From Alkalicoccus chagannorensis DSM 18086 (GTDB lineage: Bacteria; Bacillota; Bacilli; Bacillales; Salisediminibacteriaceae), in assembly GCF_000429725.1 (NCBI RefSeq), contig NZ_AUCK01000004.1, positions 62,001 to 126,000 on the forward strand: 64,000 nt of DNA, given 5' to 3'. The notes under the pieces are model-generated. The model was not told the origin of the DNA. It did no database searches and saw nothing but the letters and a program-made list of their open reading frames with translations. Of the stretch, positions 9,776 through 17,978 are shown piece after piece; position 1 is the first letter of the stretch; every line of letters starts with the position of its first letter. Position numbers and translations under genes: made by a program.

Positions 9776-9809
9776 AAAATCACGCCAGAAGTACAGGCTT
9801 CTGACGTGA
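9776..9809 (-). terminator. Terminator downstream of the efp operon
   Basis: Stem TCACGTCAGAAG / CTTCTGGCGTGA (one mismatch) followed on the minus strand by TTTTGTCC. It ends the aroQ-yqhT-efp-orf133 transcript before accB. Confidence 0.65.
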
Positions 9810-9897
9810 ATAGTGCTTGCGTGCCTAACCGGTGATCAAGTTGGAGAAAGGCATACAGCCTCTGCTCCCCATCCTCGCCGGGTTCAGTGAGTACGTA

Positions 9898-10299
9898 TCA
9901 ACCTGTGCTTCCACCTTCATCAGAGCCTTCCTGCTCTGCCTGGGCCGCTTCTTCTGCACGCCTCGCCGCAAGTTCTTCCTGATAAGACGTTTTATACTCC
10001 CGGAAAATCGGAAAATCAGACAGATTATCCGGAATTTTCCCGTCTTCGAGAATGATGATTTTCACCATATTCTTGTTGCGGGCCATGTGATATTTTTCTC
10101 CGTACACATTTTCCTGCGTGTAGCGTTTGAGGCTCTGGTAATCCTCTTCCTGAATAGAAACAGGGTACCCGCCGTCTGCATGTTCTTCCGGCTGTTGGAA
10201 ACCAACCTCAAATTCCACGATTTGTATCTTATCATTTCTGATGTTTCTCGTCTGCTCCAGGACAGCTTTTGCTCCTTCTGTCAATTCGGACCAATCCAT
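9898..10299 (-). CDS. Uncharacterised protein between efp and accB
   Basis: I do not recognise this 133-residue protein. It is soluble, with no signal peptide or membrane helix. Residues 1-60 are mixed alpha/beta (VEFEVGFQQPEEHADGGYPVSIQEEDY), and the C-terminus (about 108-133) is a charged Ala/Glu-rich tail ending in SDEGGSTG. The ATG at 10299 has GGGAGGAAG upstream. It starts 28 nt after the efp stop and is followed by a terminator, so it is probably co-transcribed with efp. In most Bacillaceae this place is taken by yqhV and the spoIIIA operon. Confidence 0.75.
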   Translation of the reverse strand: MDWSELTEGAKAVLEQTRNIRNDKIQIVEFEVGFQQPEEHADGGYPVSIQEEDYQSLKRYTQENVYGEKYHMARNKNMVKIIILEDGKIPDNLSDFPIFREYKTSYQEELAARRAEEAAQAEQEGSDEGGSTG

Positions 10300-10326
10300 A
10301 AATACTTCCTCCCAGCTTAAATCAAA

Positions 10327-10884
10327 TTACGCTCTTGATACATATTTCCCTTCTCGTGTATCGATGACCAGTTTGTCACCCTGATTCACAAAAAGAGGTA
10401 CTTGAACAGTCAGGCCTGTTTCCAGCTTAGCAGGTTTTGATCCGCCGGACTGCGTATCTCCTTTAATTCCCGGATCTGTTTCCACTACTTCGAGCTGTAC
10501 TGTCTGTGGAGGCTCTACCCCTAGAATCTCGTCGCCGTACATGAGAATACTGACTTCCATGTTTTCTTTCAAATACTGAAGCTGGCCTTTCATTTGGTTT
10601 TCAGGAATCTCGATTTGTTCATACGAGGTCGTATCCATAAATGCATGTGCATCGCCATTTGCATATAGATACTGCATTTTCGCATTCTCGATGTGCGCCT
10701 TCTCTACTTTTTCTCCGGCCCGGAACGTTTTCTCCTGAATATTGCCGCTGCGGAGATTACGGAGCTTGGATCGAACGAAGGCAGCGCCTTTGCCCGGCTT
10801 AACATGCTGAAACTCGATAACCTGCCAGATGTCGTTTTCCACTTCAATAGTCAGGCCTGTTTTAAAATCGTTGACTGAAACCAT
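10327..10884 (-). CDS. efp: Translation elongation factor P
   Basis: Relieves ribosome stalling at polyproline stretches. The 185-residue protein has the three-domain EF-P form: a KOW-like N-domain with the loop [10 protein letters not shown], whose tip lysine (K32) is the site modified in Bacillus, then two OB domains ending in [12 protein letters not shown]. The ATG at 10884 has AAAGGAGG upstream. It lies 18 nt after yqhT, in the canonical aroQ-yqhT-efp order. Confidence 0.97.
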   Translation of the reverse strand: MVSVNDFKTGLTIEVENDIWQVIEFQHVKPGKGAAFVRSKLRNLRSGNIQEKTFRAGEKVEKAHIENAKMQYLYANGDAHAFMDTTSYEQIEIPENQMKGQLQYLKENMEVSILMYGDEILGVEPPQTVQLEVVETDPGIKGDTQSGGSKPAKLETGLTVQVPLFVNQGDKLVIDTREGKYVSRA

Positions 10885-10902
10885 ACTATACGTCCTCCTT
10901 TG

Positions 10903-11970
10903 TTATTCTAAAATCAAAAGTTCTTTTGTCGATCTGGAAAGAATTCTGCATCCTTCTTCCGTGATCACGACATCATCCTCGATTCTTGTACCGCCAGTAT
11001 CTTCGATGTAAATGCCCGGCTCGACCGTTACTACGTGACCCGGCTCCAGTTTCTTGCTGGAGCGGAATGAGAGTCCCGGTCCTTCATGAACTTCCATGCC
11101 CATTCCGTGACCAGTAGAATGTCCGAAGTACCTGCCGTATCCTTTTTCAGTGATATAGTCACGTGCCAGAGCGTCCGCTTCGATACCTGTTATACCCGGC
11201 TTCAAACCTTCGAGACAGGTAAGCTGGGCCTGATGGACGGTATCATAAATACTGCGTAGTCCGCTGTCCGGCTCACCGACAGCCACGGTTCTTGTTATGT
11301 CGGAACAGTACCCTTGATAGTAGGCGCCAAAATCAAGGGTGACCAGCTCTCCTTGGCCGATCTGCTTGGTCGAAGCAACCCCATGCGGCAGCGCTGAACG
11401 CCAGCCGGATGCGACGATGATATCGAAGGAAGAGGACACAGCGCCCTCGCGGCGCATGAAAAATTCCAGTTCATTTGAGATATCAATCTCGCGCGCCCCC
11501 GGTCGGATATAAGCCTGGATATGATCAAAAGCACGGTCAGCGATATCAACAGCTTCCTGGATCACGTCGATTTCCTGCCCGGATTTCTTCATTCTCAGTT
11601 CCTCAATCAAACCGGATACGGGAACGAGCTCGCATGAAAGCTTCTCCTGCAGCTGCTCAAACTGGGTGTAGGTGACGTGGTCTTTTTCAAAACCGATTGA
11701 CTTGACGCCCTCTTCCTCTATGATAGAAGCAACCGTATCGAGGAGCAGACCTTTTTGCTCCACAATCTCGAACCCTTTTACTTGATCTTCAGCCTGCTTC
11801 GTGTACCTGAAGTCTGTAATGAAAAAAGCCCGTTTCTCCGTAATCAGAACCGCACCGGCAGTGCCTGTAAATCCCGTTACATACCTGCGGTTGATGCCGC
11901 TCTGGATCAGAAAGGCGTCCGTTTTCTGCACGGATGAAGCGGAGCGGATTTGTTCAATAATCTGAGTCAT
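10903..11970 (-). CDS. yqhT: M24-family Xaa-Pro aminopeptidase (YqhT-like)
   Basis: Metallopeptidase that removes an N-terminal residue preceding proline. The 355-residue protein has the creatinase-type N-domain (1-125) and the pita-bread catalytic domain. The metal ligands lie in LDFGAYYQGYCSDITRT (two Asp), HSTGHGMGMEVHEGP (His), TVEPGIYIED (Glu) and GGTRIEDDVVI (Glu). The ATG at 11970 follows AGGAGG and overlaps the aroQ stop by 4 nt, so the two genes are coupled. Confidence 0.93.
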   Translation of the reverse strand: MTQIIEQIRSASSVQKTDAFLIQSGINRRYVTGFTGTAGAVLITEKRAFFITDFRYTKQAEDQVKGFEIVEQKGLLLDTVASIIEEEGVKSIGFEKDHVTYTQFEQLQEKLSCELVPVSGLIEELRMKKSGQEIDVIQEAVDIADRAFDHIQAYIRPGAREIDISNELEFFMRREGAVSSSFDIIVASGWRSALPHGVASTKQIGQGELVTLDFGAYYQGYCSDITRTVAVGEPDSGLRSIYDTVHQAQLTCLEGLKPGITGIEADALARDYITEKGYGRYFGHSTGHGMGMEVHEGPGLSFRSSKKLEPGHVVTVEPGIYIEDTGGTRIEDDVVITEEGCRILSRSTKELLILE

Positions 11971-12395
11971 GGTGCAAACCTCCTTATGAGCTGATGGAGT
12001 GCTGCAGTATAGCTTTCAAAACCGAAGCCGCTGACCTGTCCGATACAGACCGGGGCGGTCACAGAAATCGTTCTGAAATCTTCTCTGCTGTGCACGTTTG
12101 ATATATGTACCTCGACTACCGGGGCTTCAATGCCCGCAACAGCATCCCGCAAAGCATAGCTGTAGTGGGTCAATGCTCCGGGATTCATGATCACTGCTGT
12201 GCCGTCAAACGTATGCAGGCAGTCGATGAGTCCACCCTCGTGGTTAGACTGAAAGAAGGATACTTTCACCCCATGTGCCTCTGCTTCCTGCTGCAGCATT
12301 ATCTCTAAATCCTCTAGCGTCTCCGAACCGTAGACGTTAGGTTCGCGTCTGCCTAGAAGATTCAGATTCGGGCCGTTTATCACCAGAATATGCAT
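11967..12395 (-). CDS. aroQ: Type II 3-dehydroquinate dehydratase
   Basis: Third step of the shikimate pathway, dehydrating 3-dehydroquinate. The 142-residue protein has the signature ILVINGPNLNLLGRREPNVYG, the flexible-lid Arg/Tyr segment, FFQSNHEGGLID, MNPGALTHYSYALRDA and VEVHISNVHSRE. Of three in-frame ATGs I choose 12395, 7 nt after GGAGG; 12398 is nearly as good. It is the first gene of the leftward efp block, divergent from yqhP. Confidence 0.95.
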   Translation of the reverse strand: MHILVINGPNLNLLGRREPNVYGSETLEDLEIMLQQEAEAHGVKVSFFQSNHEGGLIDCLHTFDGTAVIMNPGALTHYSYALRDAVAGIEAPVVEVHISNVHSREDFRTISVTAPVCIGQVSGFGFESYTAALHQLIRRFAP

Positions 12396-12609
12396 CATCC
12401 TGCCTCCATCCATTTATGGCTTTGTGCTCCAGTCTGTATTTTATCACAAGGCTAGTGGAGAAGATAGTTTCCATGAAGACAAAATAGAGGTGTAAGTACT
12501 TCCAAAAACGGGAACAGAAAAGTACAATAGCTATAGATAATCGTGTCTTTCACCTGTTCTTGATTACCCGCCAGCCAGGCCTTGCTACTATATTCGGGAG
12601 GTGTCCGCA

Positions 12610-13005
12610 ATGACCAGCAGAAAACTGCATCCTGTTCTGATTGTTGTGCTGGGACTCGCAGCAGTCGGGATACTTTTCAGCCTTGTACAAAATCCAGTTG
12701 GCTTTATAACTGGTATTTTTGTCACTATCGGGGTAGTAACCCTGCTTCTTCTGCTCTTTAGAAAATTCATCCAGCCTAAACTGATGCAGCGGCAGTCCGG
12801 TTTTGAAGTCCCCGTCAAAAACGGCCGGCCCCAGCCTCAGAAACAAAAACAGCGCAAACCTGCACGCCGCACCAATACACAGCTCAAGCCGGTGAAACAG
12901 GAGAAAAAAGCGCCTAAACCACTGGTGAAAAAACAGTCGGATGTCAAGCTGACTGTCATTGAAGGAAAGAAAAACATGAAGAAGAAGAGCCGCGCCCTGT
13001 TTTAA
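12610..13005 (+). CDS. yqhP: YqhP/SA1362-family small membrane protein
   Basis: A 131-residue protein with two N-terminal membrane segments (about residues 7-25 and 29-48) and a long, strongly basic Lys/Gln/Pro-rich cytoplasmic tail (residues 52-131). The shape and the position beside aroQ match YqhP/SA1362 proteins, whose function is unknown. The ATG at 12610 has GGGAGG 8 nt upstream; an in-frame GTG at 12601 overlaps that site. The last codons form the left arm of the terminator at 12985-13024. Confidence 0.8.
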   Translation: MTSRKLHPVLIVVLGLAAVGILFSLVQNPVGFITGIFVTIGVVTLLLLLFRKFIQPKLMQRQSGFEVPVKNGRPQPQKQKQRKPARRTNTQLKPVKQEKKAPKPLVKKQSDVKLTVIEGKKNMKKKSRALF

Positions 13006-13024
13006 AGCCCGGCTCTTTTCTTTT
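12985..13024 (+). terminator. Terminator overlapping the yqhP 3' end
   Basis: AAGAGCCG (12985-12992) pairs with CGGCTCTT (13010-13017), followed by TTTTCTTTT. The left arm lies inside the last yqhP codons. Confidence 0.75.
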
Positions 13025-13074
13025 AGTTTGCAAAAGAGAAATCGGCTGACAGACAGCTGAAGGCAGGGAGGTGC

Positions 13075-13896
13075 ATGATGACGGATCCCGGTTTTTTTAT
13101 TAATATCTATTCTCAGATTCTTTTTATTGCTTGGCTTGCTACAGCAGGAGGAATTTTCTGGGGGCTCGATAAACGGGCTGGATTTCAACTCTTATATTTG
13201 ACGGTCGTCTCTTTGACGTTGAGTTATATTATCGTCATGTATTTTCCGTATCTGGACTTAGGAAATGAGAATGTTCCTGTCACGCACCCGCATGTCCAGG
13301 CCACGGTAACGCTCTTTTCCTTCCTTCTCCCGCTCTGCCGGACAAGGCTGCAGACGTCCCTCTGCGTCGCTTCTCCTGCAGTCGTCAGTATGTTTTATCT
13401 CCTCGTTCAGGGAGTGCCGGCCTTTACGATCGCCGGCGGAATCCTGATAGGAGGTTTTATCAGCTACACCTACTACCATAGTCTCGAATGGATTGGGGCG
13501 ATGCCGGATCTCTACCTGTTCCTGCTGGCCATCATTCTGCCTTTTTTCCTCAGCCTGCTGATTTATCCACAGGAGTACTTTCTTCTTCTGCCGGGGCTGC
13601 TGCTTGGAATTGGGGTCGGAGCAACCCTGGAACAGTATAAGATCCGGATGAACCTCGAGCAGACCCGGCGGCGCTCCAAATTCATCTGTTTTGCTGTCGG
13701 AGCGGCCGGCATTATCTTTGTTATGGCCGGCGTACGCCCTGCTTTTGAAGGGTTTATGACGGGGGAGCTCATCACCGGCGTCTTCACCGGATTGTGGATC
13801 ACACTCATTGTGCCTTTTATGATGATCGTCTCGCAGCTGTATGAACAATTCGGAAACCGGGAACAGGTTTTTCATCATTCAACTCGGCGATTTTAA
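13075..13896 (+). CDS. Polytopic membrane protein of unknown function
   Basis: A 273-residue protein with about eight hydrophobic segments. The C-terminal half (GIGVGATLEQYKIRMN and the following helices) recalls the membrane region after the PAP2 phosphatase domain in some bacterial proteins. However, no PAP2 catalytic motif (KxxxxxxRP, PSGH, SRxxxxxHxxxD) is present, so I assign no function. The ATG at 13075 is preceded by GGGAGGTG. It stands between yqhP and mntR, where B. subtilis has the unrelated membrane genes yqhQ and yqhR. A bidirectional terminator follows. Confidence 0.8.
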   Translation: MMTDPGFFINIYSQILFIAWLATAGGIFWGLDKRAGFQLLYLTVVSLTLSYIIVMYFPYLDLGNENVPVTHPHVQATVTLFSFLLPLCRTRLQTSLCVASPAVVSMFYLLVQGVPAFTIAGGILIGGFISYTYYHSLEWIGAMPDLYLFLLAIILPFFLSLLIYPQEYFLLLPGLLLGIGVGATLEQYKIRMNLEQTRRRSKFICFAVGAAGIIFVMAGVRPAFEGFMTGELITGVFTGLWITLIVPFMMIVSQLYEQFGNREQVFHHSTRRF

Positions 13897-13965
13897 GGGA
13901 TAAGGATGTTTGTAGCAACCAGCTGTCCCGGTCTGCAGGCAGACAAATGATGTTCCACGCATAAA

Positions 13966-13997
13966 AGCACGCCGGAAATGTTCACCTCCGGCGTGCT
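13966..13997. terminator. Bidirectional terminator between convergent genes
   Basis: An 11-bp perfect stem AGCACGCCGGA / TCCGGCGTGCT, with CTTTCC after it on the plus strand and TTTTATG on the minus strand. It serves the 13075-13896 gene and mntR. Confidence 0.8.
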
Positions 13998-14175
13998 CTT
14001 TCCATATGAGACTCGATGACCGGCTTTCCCGGATTGCATAGTGCCCACCTCGTCTAAAGCGACAGCTTGCATTGCAGGCCAGTACATGATTTGCATAGGC
14101 TGTTTGTACCTGGATCGTCAGCTTTGCTGTGGAAGGCCTGTTCCTGTTCTGTCGGGATGAACTGCTGCGCTGGGC

Positions 14176-14601
14176 TCAGCCCGATTCTTCCTGCTTCCGC
14201 TGCACTTCGCGGAGTGCTTCAATCCGACCATCCTCTTCTTCAAAATACTGAAGAAGATCGCCGATTCGATCTATCGCTTCCCAGCTTAAATGGTGTTCAA
14301 TGCCTTCAACATCTTTGTAAATGCGTGATTCGTCGACGCCGATCATTCTCATGAATTCCTCGAGTAATTCATGCCGGTAGACGAGCCGCTTTCCGATTTT
14401 TTTCCCTTTGGAAGTCAGAACAAGCCCGCGGTACTTTTCGTATATCAAGTATTCACTGGCATCCAGCTTCTGAACCATTTTCGTTACTGAGGAGGGATGC
14501 ACTTCCAAAGCATCTGCAATATCCGATACCCGTGCATATCCTTTTTCATCTATGAGCTGATAAATTCTCTCTAAATAATCTTCCATACTTGGCGTCGGCA
14601 T
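14176..14601 (-). CDS. mntR: Manganese-responsive repressor MntR
   Basis: DtxR-family regulator that represses manganese uptake genes when Mn(II) is plentiful. The 141-residue protein is close to B. subtilis MntR: helix-turn-helix [22 protein letters not shown] (about 25-46) and metal ligands Asp8, Glu11, His77, Glu99, Glu102 and His103, all present. The ATG at 14601 follows GGAGGAAGT. An upstream in-frame extension of 24 codons has no support. No FeoA-like C-terminal domain is present, as in the Bacillus type. Confidence 0.96.
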   Translation of the reverse strand: MPTPSMEDYLERIYQLIDEKGYARVSDIADALEVHPSSVTKMVQKLDASEYLIYEKYRGLVLTSKGKKIGKRLVYRHELLEEFMRMIGVDESRIYKDVEGIEHHLSWEAIDRIGDLLQYFEEEDGRIEALREVQRKQEESG

Positions 14602-14804
14602 GCATACTTCCTCCAGACTCAAATTCCTTCTGCCTTCCATTCTAGCACAGCAGAATCGCTTCCTGCCATCCAATCAGAAACAGAAACAACTTCCCTTTTA
14701 TCTCTGTTGGACCCTTCCAGCTTGAAAGAACTCCGGTTGTGCGTTGTCGCTCCAGGTGATGAGAATCCATACGCGAAGCCTCAGCTCTCGGAGATCGTCT
14801 ACAC

Positions 14805-15073
14805 CTATCGATCCAACACACTAAGTCCGTGTAGACTGAAACTTCTTGTACCACCGGTTCCTGCCTGGAGAGAAGCATCGGCTTTTCATTCTCCCCTGCC
14901 GCGTGCGAAGCCGCTCTCATCCTGTTATAACATCTTATTGCATTCTACGAAGGCAGAACAAAAGCGCCCATTGGTCGGAACGGTGTGTACCGCAGGTTCT
15001 TTGAGGGTAGGGCTTCCTATTTCCCGCGCAGCCGCCGTCACCCTGCATCAAAACGTCTACATTCTTATCACGT
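14805..15073. repeat. Two copies of dispersed repeat R1
   Basis: The better copy (about 14952-15073) has GAACAAAAGCGCC, GGAACGGTGTGTACCGCAGG, TTTGAGGGTAGG-TTTCCC and the tail TCTACATTCTTATCACG. It matches repeats near 28.9 and 40 kb. A weaker copy precedes it (about 14805-14945, with ACCACCGGTTCCTG and TGCGAAGCCGCTCTCATCCTG). No gene is seen in the 545 bp between mntR and nrdJ. Confidence 0.6.
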
Positions 15074-15119
15074 AAAATAACGAGCGGACAATCCATGTGA
15101 GAATTGTCCGCTCGTTATT
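15074..15119 (-). terminator. Terminator of nrdJ
   Basis: A 17-bp perfect stem (15076-15092 with 15103-15119, AATAACGAGCGGACAAT) with TTTTACG after it on the minus strand. It lies just downstream of the nrdJ stop. Confidence 0.8.
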
Positions 15120-15146
15120 GATTTCTAAATGATTTTCTTTTCGTAT

Positions 15147-17711
15147 TTACAGACCACACTTCAGCTGTGCACTGCAGTTCGTACACGTATTACAACCGCC
15201 GATGTCTTCAACGGTTCCCTGGCGGCAGACAGGACAAGTATCACCTACTTCACTTCCGTAATTAACAGAAGTGGATCGAAGGTCAGCGATTGATTCAACA
15301 AGCACAACAGGCTGTCTTGTTTCATCCGGTTCTTCACCGCCTGTCAGGTCTACAGTATATTCATCGTTTTCTTCTGCTTTCAGTGTCAGCACCTGAGAAT
15401 CACGGCTTCCGTCAACATAGACCGTGCCGCCTTTCGCCCCGCCGTTGTAGAGGCGTTCGTATACGGACTTGACCTGATCGACCGTATAGCCTTTCGGAGC
15501 GTTGACGGTCTTACTCAACGAGCTGTCGACCCATTTTTGAATCACGCACTGGACGTCTGCGTGTGCTTCCGGCGACAGATCCATGCTGGAGATAAACCAC
15601 TCCGGAGGATTTTCCGGGTCCTGCTCCGGATGATCTTCAAGGTAGCGCTGCAGGATTTCGGCTTTCACTTCGATGAATTTGCCGAGCCGTCCACTTCGGA
15701 AATAAGAAAAGGAGAAGTACGGTTCCAAGCCGGTGGAGACCCCTACCATCGTCCCCGTAGACCCTGTTGGTGCCACGGTCAGAAGGTGCGAGTTGCGGAT
15801 ACCGTGACGGAGCACGCCGTCTTTGATATCCTGCGGCATTTTCTCCATGTATCCCGTGCTGATAAACTGCTGTCTCAAGTGTTCCGTTTCTTCGGTGCTG
15901 CTGCCTTCGAGGAATGGGAACCCGCCTTTTTCTTCAGCAAGGTCAATCGATGTGCGGTAAGCGGTCGTTGCAATCGTTTCGAAGATTTGATCCACCAGCT
16001 CGTTTCCTTCATCGGATCCATAGACGGTTTCTGTTTCAATCAGCAGATCATGCAGGCCCATCACGCCGAGTCCTACGCGGCGTTCACCGAGTGCCTGCTT
16101 CGTGTTCTCTTCCAGAAAATACGGCGTCGCATCGATGACGTTATCCTGCATGCGTACGCCCGTTGCAACAGTCGCTGCCAGTTTGTCGAAGTCGACTACT
16201 TTATTCGTATGGTCCGCCATTTCGGCAAGGTTTACAGCGGCAAGGTTACAGACCGAGTATGGAGCAAGCGGCTGTTCCCCGCACGGATTCGTTGCAACAA
16301 CCTTTTGTCCGTAGGCGCTCGCGTTGGTCATCTCGTTGGCATTATCAATGAAGAAGATTCCCGGCTCTGCTGAATAGGTGGCGCAGATATTAATAAGATT
16401 CCAGAGTTCGCGGGCCTGAATAGTACGGTGCGTCTTTACCGCAAAGCCGAGCGCCTGCCATTCCCGGACGTCACCATATTCGGTCCATTCCCGGTTGTAG
16501 GCGTCCATCTCAGCTTCTGTGTAACTTTCCACGTCCGGAAAACGAAGTTCATAAGACGCATCTTCTTCAACTGCTTTCATGAAATCATCCGTAATACATA
16601 CCGAAATGTTCGCACCTGTCAGGAACTCCGGATTGTTGACCTGATATGTGCCGCCGTCACGGAGTTTCTGTTCCGCTTCCCGGATTACCTTCGGATCAAA
16701 GCCGCCCTGGCCTTCAATATGCTTATAATTCGCGATGCTCTGATACATCGCCTCCTCCAGCTCGGTGAGCGGAGTGAATTTCAATTTTTCGCTGATAAGA
16801 CTGCGGATCTGCTCGTCTTCCGACTGTTCCAGCAGGTAGCGGAGGATTCTCGGGTTCTGCATCTTGGAAACGATAAACTCGAGAACATCCGGATGCCAGT
16901 CCGCCAGCATGATCATCTGCGCACCTCTTCGGGAACCGCCCTGTTCCACCAGGTGCGTCAGCTTCGCTATATCATCCAGCCAGGAAACCGAGCCGGAGGA
17001 TTTTCCGTTTACCCCCCGTGCCAGTGCGTTACGTGGGCGCAGGGTAGAACCATTGGTACCGACTCCGCCGCCACGGCTCATAATCTCCATCACCTGTTTA
17101 CGGTGATCAGAAATGCCCTCACGGGAGTCTTCAACAAACGGCATCACATAACAGTTGAAGTAGGTAACGTCCGTTTCCGCGCCAGCTCCATACAGCACTC
17201 TCCCGGCAGGCACAAAATTCATATTCACCAGCTCATGATAAAACTGATCGAACGCTTCCTGCTTCTTCTCTTCGGTTTTCTCGACCGATGCCAGGCCCCG
17301 AGCATTCCGCAGTGCAATCTGCTCATAGAAAATCTCGAGCGGTTTGTCGATCGTAGCGGTCGTACGCTTGACGATCCCCGTCTCTTTTTCCTTACCTTCC
17401 AGCATGGCGGTGAATTCTTCATCGACGGAGACGTAAACCTCGTCGTGGTCCCAGTCCACTTCTGTAACGAAGCCGAATCCACGTGCAGGAAATTTCGGGT
17501 CAGGTTTTACGGTTAAAACAACGAAGTCACCGCTTTTCAGCGTTTTCTTCTCTGTATCTTTGAATGTATAGCGGTCCAGCATGACCAGACGGGAAACGCC
17601 ACTCTGCGTGCGGTGCATGTCCTCTGTAACGGGAAACACCTGCGGGAAATGCTCAATATCTCGGTTCAGCTGATCGGCATCAATGTTTTTACTGGACATA
17701 AATGTTGTCAC
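15147..17711 (-). CDS. nrdJ: Class II (adenosylcobalamin-dependent) ribonucleotide reductase
   Basis: Reduces ribonucleotides to deoxyribonucleotides with an adenosylcobalamin radical, with or without oxygen. The 854-residue protein has the NrdJ barrel: SRGGGVGTNGSTLRPR, GGSRRGAQM, the active-site segment NPCGEQPLAPYSVCNLAAVNL, VAPTGSTGTMVG and a C-terminal cysteine cluster (CPVC...GGCNTCTNC...KC) that likely shuttles electrons. The GTG start at 17711 has AAAGGAG 8 nt upstream; a longer upstream frame lacks a ribosome site. It stands alone between mntR and lipM. A paired NrdR operator lies upstream, and no cobalamin riboswitch is seen. Confidence 0.96.
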   Translation of the reverse strand: MTTFMSSKNIDADQLNRDIEHFPQVFPVTEDMHRTQSGVSRLVMLDRYTFKDTEKKTLKSGDFVVLTVKPDPKFPARGFGFVTEVDWDHDEVYVSVDEEFTAMLEGKEKETGIVKRTTATIDKPLEIFYEQIALRNARGLASVEKTEEKKQEAFDQFYHELVNMNFVPAGRVLYGAGAETDVTYFNCYVMPFVEDSREGISDHRKQVMEIMSRGGGVGTNGSTLRPRNALARGVNGKSSGSVSWLDDIAKLTHLVEQGGSRRGAQMIMLADWHPDVLEFIVSKMQNPRILRYLLEQSEDEQIRSLISEKLKFTPLTELEEAMYQSIANYKHIEGQGGFDPKVIREAEQKLRDGGTYQVNNPEFLTGANISVCITDDFMKAVEEDASYELRFPDVESYTEAEMDAYNREWTEYGDVREWQALGFAVKTHRTIQARELWNLINICATYSAEPGIFFIDNANEMTNASAYGQKVVATNPCGEQPLAPYSVCNLAAVNLAEMADHTNKVVDFDKLAATVATGVRMQDNVIDATPYFLEENTKQALGERRVGLGVMGLHDLLIETETVYGSDEGNELVDQIFETIATTAYRTSIDLAEEKGGFPFLEGSSTEETEHLRQQFISTGYMEKMPQDIKDGVLRHGIRNSHLLTVAPTGSTGTMVGVSTGLEPYFSFSYFRSGRLGKFIEVKAEILQRYLEDHPEQDPENPPEWFISSMDLSPEAHADVQCVIQKWVDSSLSKTVNAPKGYTVDQVKSVYERLYNGGAKGGTVYVDGSRDSQVLTLKAEENDEYTVDLTGGEEPDETRQPVVLVESIADLRSTSVNYGSEVGDTCPVCRQGTVEDIGGCNTCTNCSAQLKCGL

Positions 17712-17799
17712 TTGACTCGCTCCTTTGCACAAAATGTTGAATGAGGGACTTGCCGGAGCGCCGGCAAAAGCGCACCGCCCTGTAGACACTGCCTTTCAC

Positions 17800-17846
17800 A
17801 CACTATATATAGGGTCACCTTCAACAATTTGCTCAATATATTGTTA
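17800..17846. promoter_or_regulatory. Paired NrdR boxes upstream of nrdJ
   Basis: Two AT-rich palindromes, ACACTATATATAGGGT (17800-17815) and GCTCAATATATTGTTA (17831-17846), resemble the NrdR box (ACACWATATATWGTGT). Their centres are 31 bp apart, three helical turns, the usual NrdR spacing. They lie about 90-135 bp upstream of the nrdJ start. Confidence 0.75.
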
Positions 17847-17938
17847 TCTTCGTTTATTTTATACCCTGACACAGACTCTGTAAACGACTATTTTTTTCCT
17901 CCGAGTATTGACACATTGCGAAGCGGCGTCAGCTCAGG

Positions 17939-17970
17939 AAAAAGAGAGCAGAAAATCTTCCGCCCTCTCT
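17939..17970 (-). terminator. Terminator of lipM
   Basis: AGAGAG...CTCTCT with a 15-nt loop, followed on the minus strand by TTTTTCC. Just downstream of the lipM stop; a short stem but well placed. Confidence 0.5.
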
Positions 17971-17978
17971 GGTGCCGG

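Larger units (their letters stand above)
9483..9897. other. Intergenic region upstream of accB
   Basis: About 400 bp without a gene. It holds a cre-like palindrome (9623-9636), an imperfect GACCAGGTTTTAAT element near 9550-9570, and a minus-strand terminator at 9776-9809 for the transcript arriving from efp. The accB promoter must be here, but no clear -35/-10 pair stands out. Confidence 0.6.

Noticed and set aside
14805-15075. A 122-codon plus-strand frame through the R1 copies
   Set aside because: Composed of repeat sequence, with no ribosome site, and its end falls in the nrdJ terminator.
16428-17516. A 362-codon plus-strand frame
   Set aside because: Antisense shadow of nrdJ; composition rich in Phe, Arg and His without any motif.
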